From contig NZ_JAIVKM010000001.1 in the NCBI RefSeq assembly GCF_020523985.1, positions 2,229,879 to 2,293,878 of the forward strand: a stretch of 64,000 nucleotides of DNA, in the 5' to 3' direction. Position 1 is the stretch's first letter. Every line of letters starts with the position of its first letter. The position numbers were made by a program, and so were the translations under genes. Source of the DNA: Mangrovibacter yixingensis (lineage in GTDB: Bacteria > Pseudomonadota > Gammaproteobacteria > Enterobacterales > Enterobacteriaceae). Positions 8,472-17,614 of this stretch are shown here, in pieces. Under the pieces are notes generated by a model. It was not told the DNA's origin, did not search any database, and worked only from the letters and a program-made list of their open reading frames with translations.

Positions 8472-9289
8472 TAGTGCCACTCCTGCTTAGGTGCCAACAA
8501 CGCACGGCAAACCGGTTTATCGTGCGCCACTCCCAATAGTTCACAAACAGTGCCGCACAAGGTGGTTTGGGGAATGGTTAAATCAGGAAGTTTTGAAAAC
8601 CCGTCACCAAATACAAACAAAGGCACACAGGTCTCTTCTTCCAGAATGCCACCGTGGCTTCGGTCATCATTCATACCATGGTCGGCTGTCACCAGTACCT
8701 GGTAGCCTTCGGCAAGCCAAACTGGCATCCAATGAGATAAATAACCGTCAGCAAAACGCGCTTTGTTGCGGTATTGCGGCGATGAAAGACCAAACTTATG
8801 CCCGGCATCATCAATATTCATGGGATGAATAAGCAAAAAATCCGGGTCATGGCACAGGCGCAGGCTTTCTGCATCTTCAAACAGGTGTGAATCAGGGTAG
8901 GTGTCATCAGAATAAAAGTGTCCATACTGCACAGGAAGTGTTGGGTCCTGTACATGTCGGTCGCGTGCCGGGTTGAAAGGTGTACGGTTGTACAACTCGC
9001 TAACCCAGTGGTAAGCGGCCGCTGCCGTAGTTAATCCCGCCGCCCGCGCATAGTGAAAAATACTTTGCTCACGGCTTAACCGGCTCACCCCATTATGAAT
9101 AATGCCACTTCTCACCGGCGGAATGCCGGTGAGAATGCACTCATAAAGTGGGCGGGATAACGATGGCAGTTCGCAGGTCATTGAATACACCTGCCCTTTT
9201 CCCTCCGCGCATTCTGCGTGCAGGTAGCCCATTGCATGTGATGCAACCTGGTTGCTCAGGCCATCGAGAATAACCAGAATCGTTTTCAT
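8471..9289 (-). CDS. Alkaline-phosphatase-superfamily phosphohydrolase (nucleotide pyrophosphatase/phosphodiesterase type)
   Basis: A 272-aa enzyme of the alkaline phosphatase/NPP fold. Candidate metal ligands and nucleophile are visible in order: Asp in VILDGLS (residue 8), Ser in PSLSRPLY (near 44), Asp/His in NIDDAGHKFG, Asp-His in VTADHGMNDD and His in SHGG. There is no signal peptide, so it should act in the cytoplasm after import. Lying inside an ABC import operon, between the binding protein and the permeases, it likely cleaves the imported phosphodiester, phosphomonoester or phosphonate. Whether it is a phosphonohydrolase or a phosphodiesterase cannot be decided here. Confidence 0.85.
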   Translation of the reverse strand: MKTILVILDGLSNQVASHAMGYLHAECAEGKGQVYSMTCELPSLSRPLYECILTGIPPVRSGIIHNGVSRLSREQSIFHYARAAGLTTAAAAYHWVSELYNRTPFNPARDRHVQDPTLPVQYGHFYSDDTYPDSHLFEDAESLRLCHDPDFLLIHPMNIDDAGHKFGLSSPQYRNKARFADGYLSHWMPVWLAEGYQVLVTADHGMNDDRSHGGILEEETCVPLFVFGDGFSKLPDLTIPQTTLCGTVCELLGVAHDKPVCRALLAPKQEWH

Positions 9290-9302
9290 ACCGCCCTCAA
9301 AC

Positions 9303-10364
9303 TTATTGCTGCATGTTGATCATGACGTTTTCCTGCCACAGACGCGGCAGCATTTTGGCGCTCTTCTCCCAGGCTTGCTGGTCAGCAATCGGGCGGGCAT
9401 TTTTATATTCGCTGTCTGGCAGCATTTGCGCTTTCACATCTGCCGGGTAGGTCAGGTGCTCTGCACGAATCGGGCGGGCAAAACCACGAGCAAGGTTGAT
9501 CTGCCCAGCGTCGGAGAAGATATATTCGCGGGTCAATTTAGCGGCATTCGGGTGTTTGCCGTATTTATTGATAATGGTGGTGTAACCAGAGGTCACAGAA
9601 CCATCTGAAGGAATGACCACTTCAAAACGTTTCGGGTCGATTTGTTTGCGGTAGTTCAGGCCGTTGAAGTCCCACACTACGCCAACCTGCACTTCGCCTT
9701 TTTCAATATTCGCAATTGTTGGGTCTGTGACGCCCAGGCGCCCTTGTTTTGCCAACTCAGCGAAAAATGCCAGCGCAGGTTTGAGATTTTTTTCATTGCC
9801 ACCCAGCGCGTAGTTGGCAGCCAGCACACCAGATGCTGCCTGAGAAGCAACACCAACATCACCGATATCCACAACATATTTGCCTTTTTTCAGGTCAGCC
9901 CAACTGTGTGGTGCGTCTTTTACTTGTTGTTTATCAATAATAAACGCAATGGTGCCGGTGTATGCCACAGCCCAGTAGCCATCTTTATCTTTCGCCCAGG
10001 CGGGAACCTGATCCCAGGTGCTGGGTTTATAAGGCAACGCCAGGCCCTGTTTCACTGCTATTGGGCCAAAAGAAATCCCCACATCACCAATATCGGCTGT
10101 CGCATTTTCTTTTTCTGCTGCAAACTTTGCCAGTTCCTGAGCTGAAGACATGTCCGTATCCATATGCTTCAGGCCATATTTCGACAGCATATCTGCCCAG
10201 GTGCCTTTCCAGTTTGCCCAACTGTCCGGCATACCAACGCTATTCACTTCGCCTTCACTTTTTGCCGCTTTTTCAAGCGCACTCAAATCTGCCGCATGGA
10301 CATTGGCTACCTGCAATGCCACGAGCAATGTACTGGCTAACAAAGATACATACATGCGTTTCAT
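9303..10364 (-). CDS. Periplasmic ABC substrate-binding protein (Fe3+/thiamine/AEP-type fold)
   Basis: A 353-aa binding protein with a typical signal peptide (MKRMYVSLLASTLLVALQ, cleavage near VHAA at about residue 24). The body fits the family-1/6 extracellular solute-binding fold: LEKAAKSEGEVNSVG at the start, then YWAVAYTGTIAFIIDKQQV and VGVVWDFNGLNYRKQ. It is the first gene of the operon and is divergent from the UTRA regulator. Members of this fold bind ferric ion, thiamine, polyamines or 2-aminoethylphosphonate. The operon context favours an organophosphorus ligand, an inference. Confidence 0.86.
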   Translation of the reverse strand: MKRMYVSLLASTLLVALQVANVHAADLSALEKAAKSEGEVNSVGMPDSWANWKGTWADMLSKYGLKHMDTDMSSAQELAKFAAEKENATADIGDVGISFGPIAVKQGLALPYKPSTWDQVPAWAKDKDGYWAVAYTGTIAFIIDKQQVKDAPHSWADLKKGKYVVDIGDVGVASQAASGVLAANYALGGNEKNLKPALAFFAELAKQGRLGVTDPTIANIEKGEVQVGVVWDFNGLNYRKQIDPKRFEVVIPSDGSVTSGYTTIINKYGKHPNAAKLTREYIFSDAGQINLARGFARPIRAEHLTYPADVKAQMLPDSEYKNARPIADQQAWEKSAKMLPRLWQENVMINMQQ

Positions 10365-10395
10365 AAATGCTATGCTCCAGTGATGTGATTGTTAT

Positions 10396-10407
10396 TGGAC
10401 TAGTCCA
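10396..10407. promoter_or_regulatory. Palindromic operator for the GntR/UTRA regulator
   Basis: TGGACTAGTCCA is a perfect 12-bp palindrome 32 bp upstream of the binding-protein start and within the 236-bp gap to the regulator gene. Its form resembles sites of HutC-subfamily GntR regulators such as PhnF (TGGTATAGACCA) and NagR (TGGTCTAGACCA). It is the obvious candidate site for the product of 10601-11353. Confidence 0.6.
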
Positions 10408-10600
10408 GCAAAATCGTTCTTGCAAAACACAGGCCAAAGCAGAACAACGACTTAAGACGCTGGATCTTATCTTTGATTTATAAACGTTTTATTACAGAAA
10501 CATGACAACCCGACAGTGAGTTGTTTCCAGGTTGCAGGGAAAAGGTGAGTCATGGGATGCACTATTTTGGCTAATTGGCACATTTTTGAGGCTGGGGAAA

Positions 10601-11353
10601 ATGGCAAAGAAAACTGTCGAGGTGATTTGTGAAGCACTGGCAGAGCGCATTCAGCGTGGTGAGTTTAACGAAGACCGGCGTTTGCCCTCTGAGCGCACGT
10701 TAAGCCAGCAATTTATGACTACCCGCATTACGCTGCGTGAAGCCTTGCGCCAGTTAGAAGCACAGGGTGTCATTTACCGCGAAGTACGCCGTGGCTGGTT
10801 TATTGCCCCTCCCCGCCTGGTATACAACCCACTCCACCACTCCCACTTTCGTGAAATGGCTCAGGCTCAAGGGCGTCACACCAGTACGGAATTGATAAAT
10901 GCGGGTTTTCAACCCGCAAGCGAAGCTGTTGCCCACCAGTTAGGTATTCCCCTGGGCAGTGAAATCATTTGTATTCGCCGCCTGCGCCATATTGATGGAC
11001 GGGCGGTGTTATATGTTGAAAACACACTTAACCCAAGTTATTTCCCAGGGTTACTGGAAAAAGACCTGACTGGCTCGTTAACCGATTTATACCAACGAGA
11101 TTATGGGCTGCACTACGGTGGGGTGCGCTTTAGGGTTTTCCCAGGGCCACTCCCCGCTTTTGCGGCAGGCCGCCTGCATGTTTCCCCCGGCAGCCCAGGA
11201 TTGTTTATTGACCGAACAAACCGCGACCAGTATGGGCGTATTATTGACTGCGACCACGAATACTGGCGCTATGATGCGTTGTGTATTGATGTGGCTGTTG
11301 GGCCGGGTTCAGAAACAGACTGGGCACCGTTTTATAGCCACACAACTTTATAG
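10601..11353 (+). CDS. GntR-family transcriptional regulator with UTRA effector domain (HutC subfamily)
   Basis: A 250-aa regulator. Residues 1-70 are a winged helix (ERIQRGEFNEDRRLPSERTL, then TLREALRQLEAQGVI). From about residue 85 to the end is a UTRA domain with an EIICIRRLRHIDGRAVLYVE core and an ENTLNPSYFPGL element. The ATG at 10601 has GAGG nine bases upstream; the frame opens at 10532, but the earlier codons do not fit the family. It is divergent from the transporter/hydrolase operon and probably represses it through 10396-10407, released by a small metabolite. The effector is unknown. Confidence 0.9.
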   Translation: MAKKTVEVICEALAERIQRGEFNEDRRLPSERTLSQQFMTTRITLREALRQLEAQGVIYREVRRGWFIAPPRLVYNPLHHSHFREMAQAQGRHTSTELINAGFQPASEAVAHQLGIPLGSEIICIRRLRHIDGRAVLYVENTLNPSYFPGLLEKDLTGSLTDLYQRDYGLHYGGVRFRVFPGPLPAFAAGRLHVSPGSPGLFIDRTNRDQYGRIIDCDHEYWRYDALCIDVAVGPGSETDWAPFYSHTTL

Positions 11354-11435
11354 TCACACAACACCAAAGTGATAATGGCAAGCATGAAGATGGGGTTGGG
11401 CGTGCCACGCGAGCACGCTACAGAGCCAGAACGCG

Positions 11436-11693
11436 CTACAGTTTTCCTTCTTTTATACGCCGGGCGAGCAGCACTCGCCGCAACTGCAATTCCCGCAATT
11501 CGAATGTGACATCAAGACTAACCGGGGGGTAATCGGCATCTTCTTCATTACTGACTGCTGTTTCTTCCTCGCTGCTGGCGTACACGTCTTTTTCAATCAG
11601 CCGGAAGGCCTCTTTTTTACTCAGCCCCTGCTTTTGCAGGAGTTTCGACAGCATCTTATCAACAGCCGTATATTTTACTTTTCTTCGAAACAT
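11436..11693 (-). CDS. Small charged hypothetical protein
   Basis: An 85-aa soluble protein that I do not recognise. It has a basic N-terminal third (KMLSKLLQKQGLSKKEAFRL), an acidic middle (ASSEEETAVSNEEDADYPP) and a C-terminal helix rich in Leu/Arg (ELRELQLRRVLLARRIKEGKL). No strong SD is visible before the ATG at 11693. It stands alone between the convergent GntR gene and the omptin gene. The balanced codon use and helical pattern suggest a real gene, but the evidence is moderate. Confidence 0.55.
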   Translation of the reverse strand: MFRRKVKYTAVDKMLSKLLQKQGLSKKEAFRLIEKDVYASSEEETAVSNEEDADYPPVSLDVTFELRELQLRRVLLARRIKEGKL

Positions 11694-11960
11694 ACTTTTT
11701 CTCTGACACAGGCCTGGTTGCAGATCCTGCCAATCGGTTTAACGCAAATTTTATCTTCTGTGCGCCCGCAAGTTAAGCAGTGATAGCGCTTTGTGACAAT
11801 CTCTGACAATTAATTAATGGTTGTCATAAAGCGAATGCTTATTAAACCAGCAAGATGGTGTTTTTTTATGCAGCAGACTGGTGAAAAACCGGAAAGGCCA
11901 TAACGGATATATTGCCAGAGAAGTGATGACACACCGGGCGGGGAACCCGGTGTGTTGGTA

Positions 11961-12899
11961 TCAGAAACGGTACTGCAGGCCAACAGTCGCCGTATAGTTT
12001 TTATTTTGCAACCCGGCGGCATCGCCACCATAATACTCATGAGCACCAGTATCACGGTCTATCACTTCCGTGCCGCCATTCCCTTCTTCGTATTTGTTCC
12101 AGGCAACTTCCGCAAATACTTTGGCATTTGGTGTTACGTAGTACCCAACATCCATAGCCACGCCGTAATAATTGCTGTTACCGCCTTTATCACGGAAAGT
12201 CAGGTCGCGCATGTAGTGTTCGTCGTTATCTTTTGACTTCACCCAACCGCTAAATTTAAATGCGCCATTGATTTCGAAGTTTTGGTAACGGTATTGCCCA
12301 ACCAAACCAATATATGGCATTGAGAAACGTTGCTGGTAGCCAATCCCTCTTTCACCCGGAGTAAAACTCCCCACATCAGTACCGTTATCATAATTATAAT
12401 CACCACCAAACGCCGTCCAGCTAAACCGGGTTTGCTGGTAACCTGCTATCGCCCCAACTTTGTAAGTTTCACCGCGCAGTATCCAGCCTTTAATATTCAG
12501 GTCAAATTCATTGGCGTAATTCAGGGTGGTATTTTCATGGTAAGAATGATCCGTCCAACCAGACTGATTTTCGTTGAGCCAGTCATAATCATCCATACGG
12601 CCTGAGCCAGAAGCCATGGTTGTCCAACCGCGGGCGTTCAGGGTAAGCCAGCTATAAGCATCCCAGGAGATATCCCCTTTGATGATCGCTGCGTTTTTTA
12701 TCTTCCAGTCTAACTGGCTGACTTTGCGGCCATCTTCATAAACCAGCTCATGTGATTCGCCACCCAAGTACCCTGTTGATGCTGATACGGAGACACTTTC
12801 TGGTGAGAGGTTTGGCATTGCCGGGTTCATATCTGCCGCAGCGACACCAGAGAAAGACGCAACAACTAAGGCTGCTATTGTTTGTTTTTTCATTTTCAT
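11961..12899 (-). CDS. Omptin-family outer-membrane protease
   Basis: A surface aspartyl-type protease, a 10-strand outer-membrane barrel that cleaves between dibasic residues, for example in cationic peptides and plasminogen. The precursor is about 312 aa with a signal peptide ending near GVAAA (about residue 22); OmpT is 317. Catalytic residues are present: Asp-Asp-Tyr-Asp near 103-106 (OmpT Asp83/Asp85) and Asp-Glu-His in DNDEHY (OmpT Asp210/His212). The protein ends in YRF, a C-terminal aromatic typical of barrels. Start codons at 12899 and 12893 both fit; I use 12899. Members include OmpT, PgtE, Pla and Kop; which subgroup is unclear. Confidence 0.93.
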   Translation of the reverse strand: MKMKKQTIAALVVASFSGVAAADMNPAMPNLSPESVSVSASTGYLGGESHELVYEDGRKVSQLDWKIKNAAIIKGDISWDAYSWLTLNARGWTTMASGSGRMDDYDWLNENQSGWTDHSYHENTTLNYANEFDLNIKGWILRGETYKVGAIAGYQQTRFSWTAFGGDYNYDNGTDVGSFTPGERGIGYQQRFSMPYIGLVGQYRYQNFEINGAFKFSGWVKSKDNDEHYMRDLTFRDKGGNSNYYGVAMDVGYYVTPNAKVFAEVAWNKYEEGNGGTEVIDRDTGAHEYYGGDAAGLQNKNYTATVGLQYRF

Positions 12900-13279
12900 T
12901 CCATTTATTGTTATCCCTGAATTCTCACGCCGGGCACTATTCTGGCACAAGCACGAAGCATTCAGAATTTTCGCGAAGAAGCCATTCGCATGCCGATATT
13001 AATCCTGCTACTTTTAACCAACAACAATCAATATTAGTAGGTTATTTTTATTTTTCATAACTTAGCACAAATTAAATATCTACCAAGAGCATTCTCTGGG
13101 CGAGCCGGGTTTAAATAACAAGAAAAACCGTATAATTAGGAATAAAAATAGATTATTTATTACATTGTGAATGAAATTTGTAGTTTTATTATTCCTATAG
13201 CGTAATAAGCGCTTATTCTTTAGCGTTATTCACTCTATTACCAGGTTCATGCCCACCAGCCAATAAAAATACCCGGCAT
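12900..13279. other. AT-rich intergenic region upstream of the omptin gene
   Basis: About 380 bp without a supported gene. It is AT-rich (for example around 13050-13200) and must hold the omptin promoter. I could not assign a particular promoter or PhoP box with confidence. Confidence 0.4.
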
Positions 13280-13313
13280 AAAAAAGCCTGCCAGTACGAA
13301 CATACTGGCAGGC
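13280..13313 (-). terminator. Intrinsic terminator after the MFS gene
   Basis: An 11-bp perfect stem, GCCTGCCAGTA with TACTGGCAGGC, around the 6-nt loop CGAACA. On the reverse strand it is followed by six T. It begins 20 bp after the MFS stop codon. Confidence 0.85.
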
Positions 13314-13332
13314 AAGGAGGAAAGATGTGGCG

Positions 13333-14646
13333 TTACTGACTAAGTGGTTTGCGAACAAACAGGCCAAAACTGATAGCGCCCAGCATCAACAAAGCCGCGC
13401 CCAACAGAAAGACATTAGTAAATTTACCCGTGGCATCCAGAATAACACCGGTAACAATCGGTGCCATTGCTGCCCCAAGGAAACCACCAAAGTTCTGAAT
13501 AGCGCCAAGTGAAGCGACCTGGTCTTTTGGCGCGATATCGGTTGCCAGTGTCCAGAGCGCCCCTTGTGGCATTTGGGAACAGAAATACCCCAGCGATAAC
13601 AAACCAATCGCCAGTGGCGTACTGCTAACAAAAGGAATGGGGCCGACAAAACAGGCTGCCAGCGCTGCGCCTAAAACAATCGGCACTTTACGAGAGGTAA
13701 TAGGTTTAACACCCCGGCGTACCAGCCAGTCAGATAATGTGCCACCGACCAGCACACCCAGAATACCCGCCAGGAAAGGAATGGATGCAATCCAACCTGT
13801 TGCTTTCAGGCTGAACCCCAGTGATTTTTCCAGGTAGCCAGGCAACCAGGTGAGGTATACCCAAATGGTAAACATGATTGAGAAGTTACCAATCACCATA
13901 AACCAGGTAGTGGGATGACGGAACAAGCTGCCCCAACTGGTACGTTTTTCGCTATTTTTACTGGCAGTGGTGTGCCCGGCATGAATCAGCGCATCTTCAC
14001 GCGCCACCGGATCACGGTAGAATTTCCACCAGGCCAGCAGTAATGGCAACCCCATCAAGCCAATCCCCACAAACATGCCACGCCAGCCAAAGCTGAGTAA
14101 CAAAATAGTCAGGATAGGCGGAGCCACTGCATTGGCGATTTGTGAACCCGTGTTGATGATAGCCGTGGGTAAACCACGTTCTGTTTCACCAAACCAACGG
14201 TGGGTAATTTTGATCCCGGAAGTGAAGAACGGCGATTCTGCGACACCCAGCATCATGCGCAGGCCATAAAAGAAGCTGTAACTATTCACAAAAGCAGCCA
14301 GTACGGTACAGCTTGACCACAAGCACAGCGCCCAGGAGAACATCCGCTTGGGGCCAAATTTATCTACCAGCCAGCCTGCAGGCAGGTTGGCCAGGGCATA
14401 AGGCCAGAGAAACGCAGAGAGCAATAAGCCCATTTCGGTTTGCGAGAAGCCAAATTCTGCCGCAATGGTAGTATTGGCAATACTCAGATTCGCCCGGTCA
14501 AGGTAGTTCACTATTGCTGCCAATAGCAGCAGCAAGATAATTCCCCAGCGCAGCCGGGTTACAACTACCGGCTGGCTGGCTGTGCCCTGGTAACCTTTCA
14601 CGCCAGGCAGGCTATCCTCAGGCAGGGTCGAGGTAAGTTCTTTCAT
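13333..14646 (-). CDS. MFS transporter, anion:cation symporter family (sugar-acid type)
   Basis: A 437-aa inner-membrane transporter with twelve hydrophobic segments and a central loop near residues 205-235. The family mark is NYLDRANLSIANTTIAAEFG at the end of TM1, and the A-loop motif is WLVDKFGPKR. It is closest in style to the GudP/ExuT/DgoT group, which import hexuronates, aldarates and galactonate. It is the third gene of an operon with a DeoR/PfkB fusion and a DapA-family aldolase, which fits sugar-acid uptake followed by phosphorylation and aldol cleavage. The exact substrate is unknown. Confidence 0.88.
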   Translation of the reverse strand: MKELTSTLPEDSLPGVKGYQGTASQPVVVTRLRWGIILLLLLAAIVNYLDRANLSIANTTIAAEFGFSQTEMGLLLSAFLWPYALANLPAGWLVDKFGPKRMFSWALCLWSSCTVLAAFVNSYSFFYGLRMMLGVAESPFFTSGIKITHRWFGETERGLPTAIINTGSQIANAVAPPILTILLLSFGWRGMFVGIGLMGLPLLLAWWKFYRDPVAREDALIHAGHTTASKNSEKRTSWGSLFRHPTTWFMVIGNFSIMFTIWVYLTWLPGYLEKSLGFSLKATGWIASIPFLAGILGVLVGGTLSDWLVRRGVKPITSRKVPIVLGAALAACFVGPIPFVSSTPLAIGLLSLGYFCSQMPQGALWTLATDIAPKDQVASLGAIQNFGGFLGAAMAPIVTGVILDATGKFTNVFLLGAALLMLGAISFGLFVRKPLSQ

Positions 14647-14711
14647 TGTTATGTCACCTGGTTATCCCTTGTTACAGGGAAGGGTTGTAGGGAAATGCTG
14701 CTAAGGTTTGG

Positions 14712-15635
14712 TTAGCGAGCGGTTTTGGTTTGCCACAGTGCAGTACCCTGGCGAATCTGGTCGAGAATGACGCCCAGCCCCCAGTATTTTTCCAGCACAT
14801 CGTCCTTGTTCACCCGGCAGAATTCGCTGGCAAACGTGCCCATTTGCTGGTGATAAATCTTGGCGTTTTTGGGGTAACCCAGGGTTTCTGTCACAGCAGA
14901 AAGGGAGAGGAACAAAGAGAGTTCCTGTGCCAGAGCGGGTTGTTCCTTGCCATGTTTCCATAACCAGGCATACAGCTCAGGGTGGAAATTGGTGAAGACG
15001 CCGCTGAACCCTTTAGAACCCGCCTGAATAGCAGGCCAGGCAATGGCGGCATTCGCATTAATGACATGAAGCGGTGTACCCTGCGCTAGTTTGACGCGGC
15101 GAACAACGGTGGGCAGGTCGCAACTGACATCTTTGAGCACCACAAAACGGCCACTTTGCGCACAGAAGTTGAACTCTTCATCACTCAGTAAACGGCGCCA
15201 GGGAGCAGGGCATTCATACAAACCCAGCGGTAATTCTTGCGGTAAAGCTTCAAACAGCGCGCCCAGAGTGGCCTTAAAGGTTTCCGTACCTTTATTTTGT
15301 GGATCCAGATGGTTCGTCACCAGTACCAGCGCATCGATGCCAGTTTTCGCCATTGCCTGTAGCTCATCAATCTGCGCACTTAAATCATCGCTGATATGCC
15401 CGGAAGCAATGACCGGAACCCTGCCCTGCACTTTTTCAACCACAAAACGGGCAAGCTCCGTGCGCTCTTCCAGCGACAGATATTGCATTTCGCTGGACTG
15501 GCATACGGCAAATAACGCATTCACTCCTGACGCAATGTACCAGTCAATCAGCCGCTCAAGCCCAGTCCAGTCAATCTGGTTTTCTGCTGTAAACGGGGTC
15601 AGCATGACCGGAACAATACCCTCAATGGACTTCAT
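14712..15635 (-). CDS. DapA/NanA-superfamily aldolase or dehydratase
   Basis: A class I pyruvate-dependent aldolase-type TIM barrel of 307 aa. Lys168 in VVLKDVS is the expected Schiff-base residue and Tyr140 in GLYECPAP the expected general acid/base. The usual TTGE loop is replaced by QSSE (near 46-49), so it is not dihydrodipicolinate synthase itself. The ATG at 15635 has AGGAG upstream; the longer frame is rejected. It lies between a sugar-type kinase/regulator and a sugar-acid transporter, suggesting a 2-keto-3-deoxy sugar acid or sialic-acid-like substrate. Confidence 0.85.
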   Translation of the reverse strand: MKSIEGIVPVMLTPFTAENQIDWTGLERLIDWYIASGVNALFAVCQSSEMQYLSLEERTELARFVVEKVQGRVPVIASGHISDDLSAQIDELQAMAKTGIDALVLVTNHLDPQNKGTETFKATLGALFEALPQELPLGLYECPAPWRRLLSDEEFNFCAQSGRFVVLKDVSCDLPTVVRRVKLAQGTPLHVINANAAIAWPAIQAGSKGFSGVFTNFHPELYAWLWKHGKEQPALAQELSLFLSLSAVTETLGYPKNAKIYHQQMGTFASEFCRVNKDDVLEKYWGLGVILDQIRQGTALWQTKTAR

Positions 15636-15692
15636 AAATTCTCCTGATCCGCCAGCCTGGCGGTGATTGCATTCAAAAAACAACACGTTATG

Positions 15693-16904
15693 TCAGCGTA
15701 ACGCCAGGCGTGAAATCACCTGTTGGTACGCAGGCATGTTAGACGCCCCTTCTCGCTCAACAGCCAAAGAGGCAAACGCCGAGGCAAAAGTTGCAGCCTG
15801 TGCCAGGGTTTGTCCGTCTGCTATTGCTGCTGCAAGAGCGCCATTAAAAGCATCACCGGCTCCGGTGGTATCCACACTCAGCGCCGGGAAAGCCGGAATA
15901 TGTTGAAATTGCTGGTTGTCATAAATCAGCGCTCCACGGCTGCCCATGGTGATAATCACCCGCTTTGCGCCACGCGCGACTATTGCCAGCGCAGCGGCTC
16001 GCGCACTTTCAAGGTCGGTAATTTCCACCCCCGAGAGCAACGACGCTTCAGTTTCGTTCGGGGTAATAATGTCGATAAGATCGATACAACTCAGGATGTC
16101 GGGTGAAAATGGCGCCGGGTTCATAATCACCTGCACGCCCAGCGCCCGGGCTAATTTCATTGCGTTCAGCGTGGCGTCAAAATTGTTCTCCAGTTGCACC
16201 AGCAGCACATTGCTACTGGCAAGCTCTGGCGACATACTGGCAATCTCGTCATTGCTCAGGGTTTTATTGGCACCGGAATAAATAGCTATCATGTTTTCGC
16301 CATCATCCTGCGAGACATAGATCAGCGCATTGCCCGTAGGCTCCCGTTCAGACTGGTACAGCCGGAAAGAGTGGATCCCAGAAGACGCCAGGTGATCGAA
16401 AGCAAACTGGCTGAACTGGTCTTTGCCCACTTTGGCAACAAAATGCACCTGAGCGCCCGCCCGGCTTGCTGCCATCGCCTGGTTAGCGCCTTTGCCTCCC
16501 GGCCCCAGTGAACTGCGTTGTGCCAACAACGATTCGCCACCACGGGGAAACCGATGTACCCACGCCACAATATCCACATTGAACGCCCCCAAAATGCACA
16601 CTTTGCCCCTTAATGCATGAGGCGATACATCCGGGTTGCGCACCGGCTCCTGTTCAGAAAGGCGTTTGAGTAATACCTCAAAGTTGTCACCTGTTTCGCT
16701 AATTAACCTGGACTGCAAGTTACGCCGCACAATCATGGCGCCACCATGGCAACGCCGAATCAATCCTTGTTTCACCAGTGCCGCTAAATCACTGCGAATA
16801 GTTTCTTTGGTAACAGCAAAATGCCCAGCCAGCCAATCCACCGTGACGCGTTCATGTTTATCTAAATGCTCAAGAATTTTGTTACGGCGCTCTTCGCGAA
16901 ACAT
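15693..16904 (-). CDS. DeoR-type HTH fused to a PfkB/ribokinase-family sugar kinase
   Basis: A 403-aa two-part protein. Residues 1-60 form a DeoR-type winged helix (RRNKILEHLDKHERVTVDWL, then TKETIRSDLAALVKQGLIRR). After a linker, residues from about 105 to the end form a PfkB kinase with GAFNVDIVAWVHRFPRGGES, the GPGGKGANQAMAA substrate motif and the C-terminal DTTGAGDAFNGAL signature with its catalytic Asp (near 350). GGAG lies upstream of the ATG. It is the first gene of the aldolase/MFS operon. It may be a kinase that also regulates its operon, or a regulator using the kinase fold as ligand sensor. All catalytic motifs look intact. Confidence 0.85.
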   Translation of the reverse strand: MFREERRNKILEHLDKHERVTVDWLAGHFAVTKETIRSDLAALVKQGLIRRCHGGAMIVRRNLQSRLISETGDNFEVLLKRLSEQEPVRNPDVSPHALRGKVCILGAFNVDIVAWVHRFPRGGESLLAQRSSLGPGGKGANQAMAASRAGAQVHFVAKVGKDQFSQFAFDHLASSGIHSFRLYQSEREPTGNALIYVSQDDGENMIAIYSGANKTLSNDEIASMSPELASSNVLLVQLENNFDATLNAMKLARALGVQVIMNPAPFSPDILSCIDLIDIITPNETEASLLSGVEITDLESARAAALAIVARGAKRVIITMGSRGALIYDNQQFQHIPAFPALSVDTTGAGDAFNGALAAAIADGQTLAQAATFASAFASLAVEREGASNMPAYQQVISRLALR

Positions 16905-17614
16905 AATTTCCCTCTCCAGTACACTATTGAGACTAAGAAATACCCTGGCTGTAAAAAGTGATTTTCTTCAAACCTTGCAGAGCAAAACGGAAACAAACAA
17001 AAATGACCAAAAACCTTGCTTTAAAAAAAACAAAAACACCTGCACTTTTTTCTTAATTCATTTTTTTGCAGTCAATTATTTGATGGCCATCACACATAAT
17101 CCTTATAAAAACCAAGGATAAGAGCGGGTTTCATGAGGACAAAAAATAGTTAATTAATTGATTAAAAACATATAAAATAACCAACCCAGTCAATTCAGCC
17201 ACAAATAGCGCTAACCAAGACAATCACAAAATTAGTTTCATCCATTCGATAAAAAATATTATCCATTGCAAATAATGGGGAAAAACAGGAAAGCAAAAAC
17301 AGAAAAATCTCATTATTAAAAATGGTATCTTTCGCCAACCCAATAGTTTCATTAAGCACTTAAATAAAATCTTCAAAAAATATTTCACACATACATACGG
17401 CACCACAGGTTTTGCGCCAATTATCTTGAGACCGACTACCCCAACAGAAGTATTTCCTCGGAAGTAAATGTGTCGATAATAAATAGCAATCATGCCCAAC
17501 AAAGTATGCAGTTAAATATTGCCAAGCAGAACGGAGCAGCACCAATGGCTGGCCTGAGAAGGAATACCCCTTGAACCTAAGGGAAAACTAATTTTGCTCC
17601 ACCCGGGAGAGCAT
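16905..17614. other. AT-rich intergenic region between divergent operons
   Basis: About 710 bp that is clearly AT-rich compared with the genes around it. It holds promoters for the DeoR/PfkB operon (left) and the FIST-GGDEF gene (right). A 92-codon reverse-strand frame at 17224-17502 has no SD and an atypical Cys/Ile/Phe-rich composition. I see no convincing gene, but the length and base composition would allow a small RNA or a decayed gene. Confidence 0.4.

Noticed and set aside
17224..17502. 92-codon reverse-strand ORF in the AT-rich gap
   Set aside because: No SD, and an Ile/Phe/Cys-rich composition expected from AT-rich non-coding DNA.
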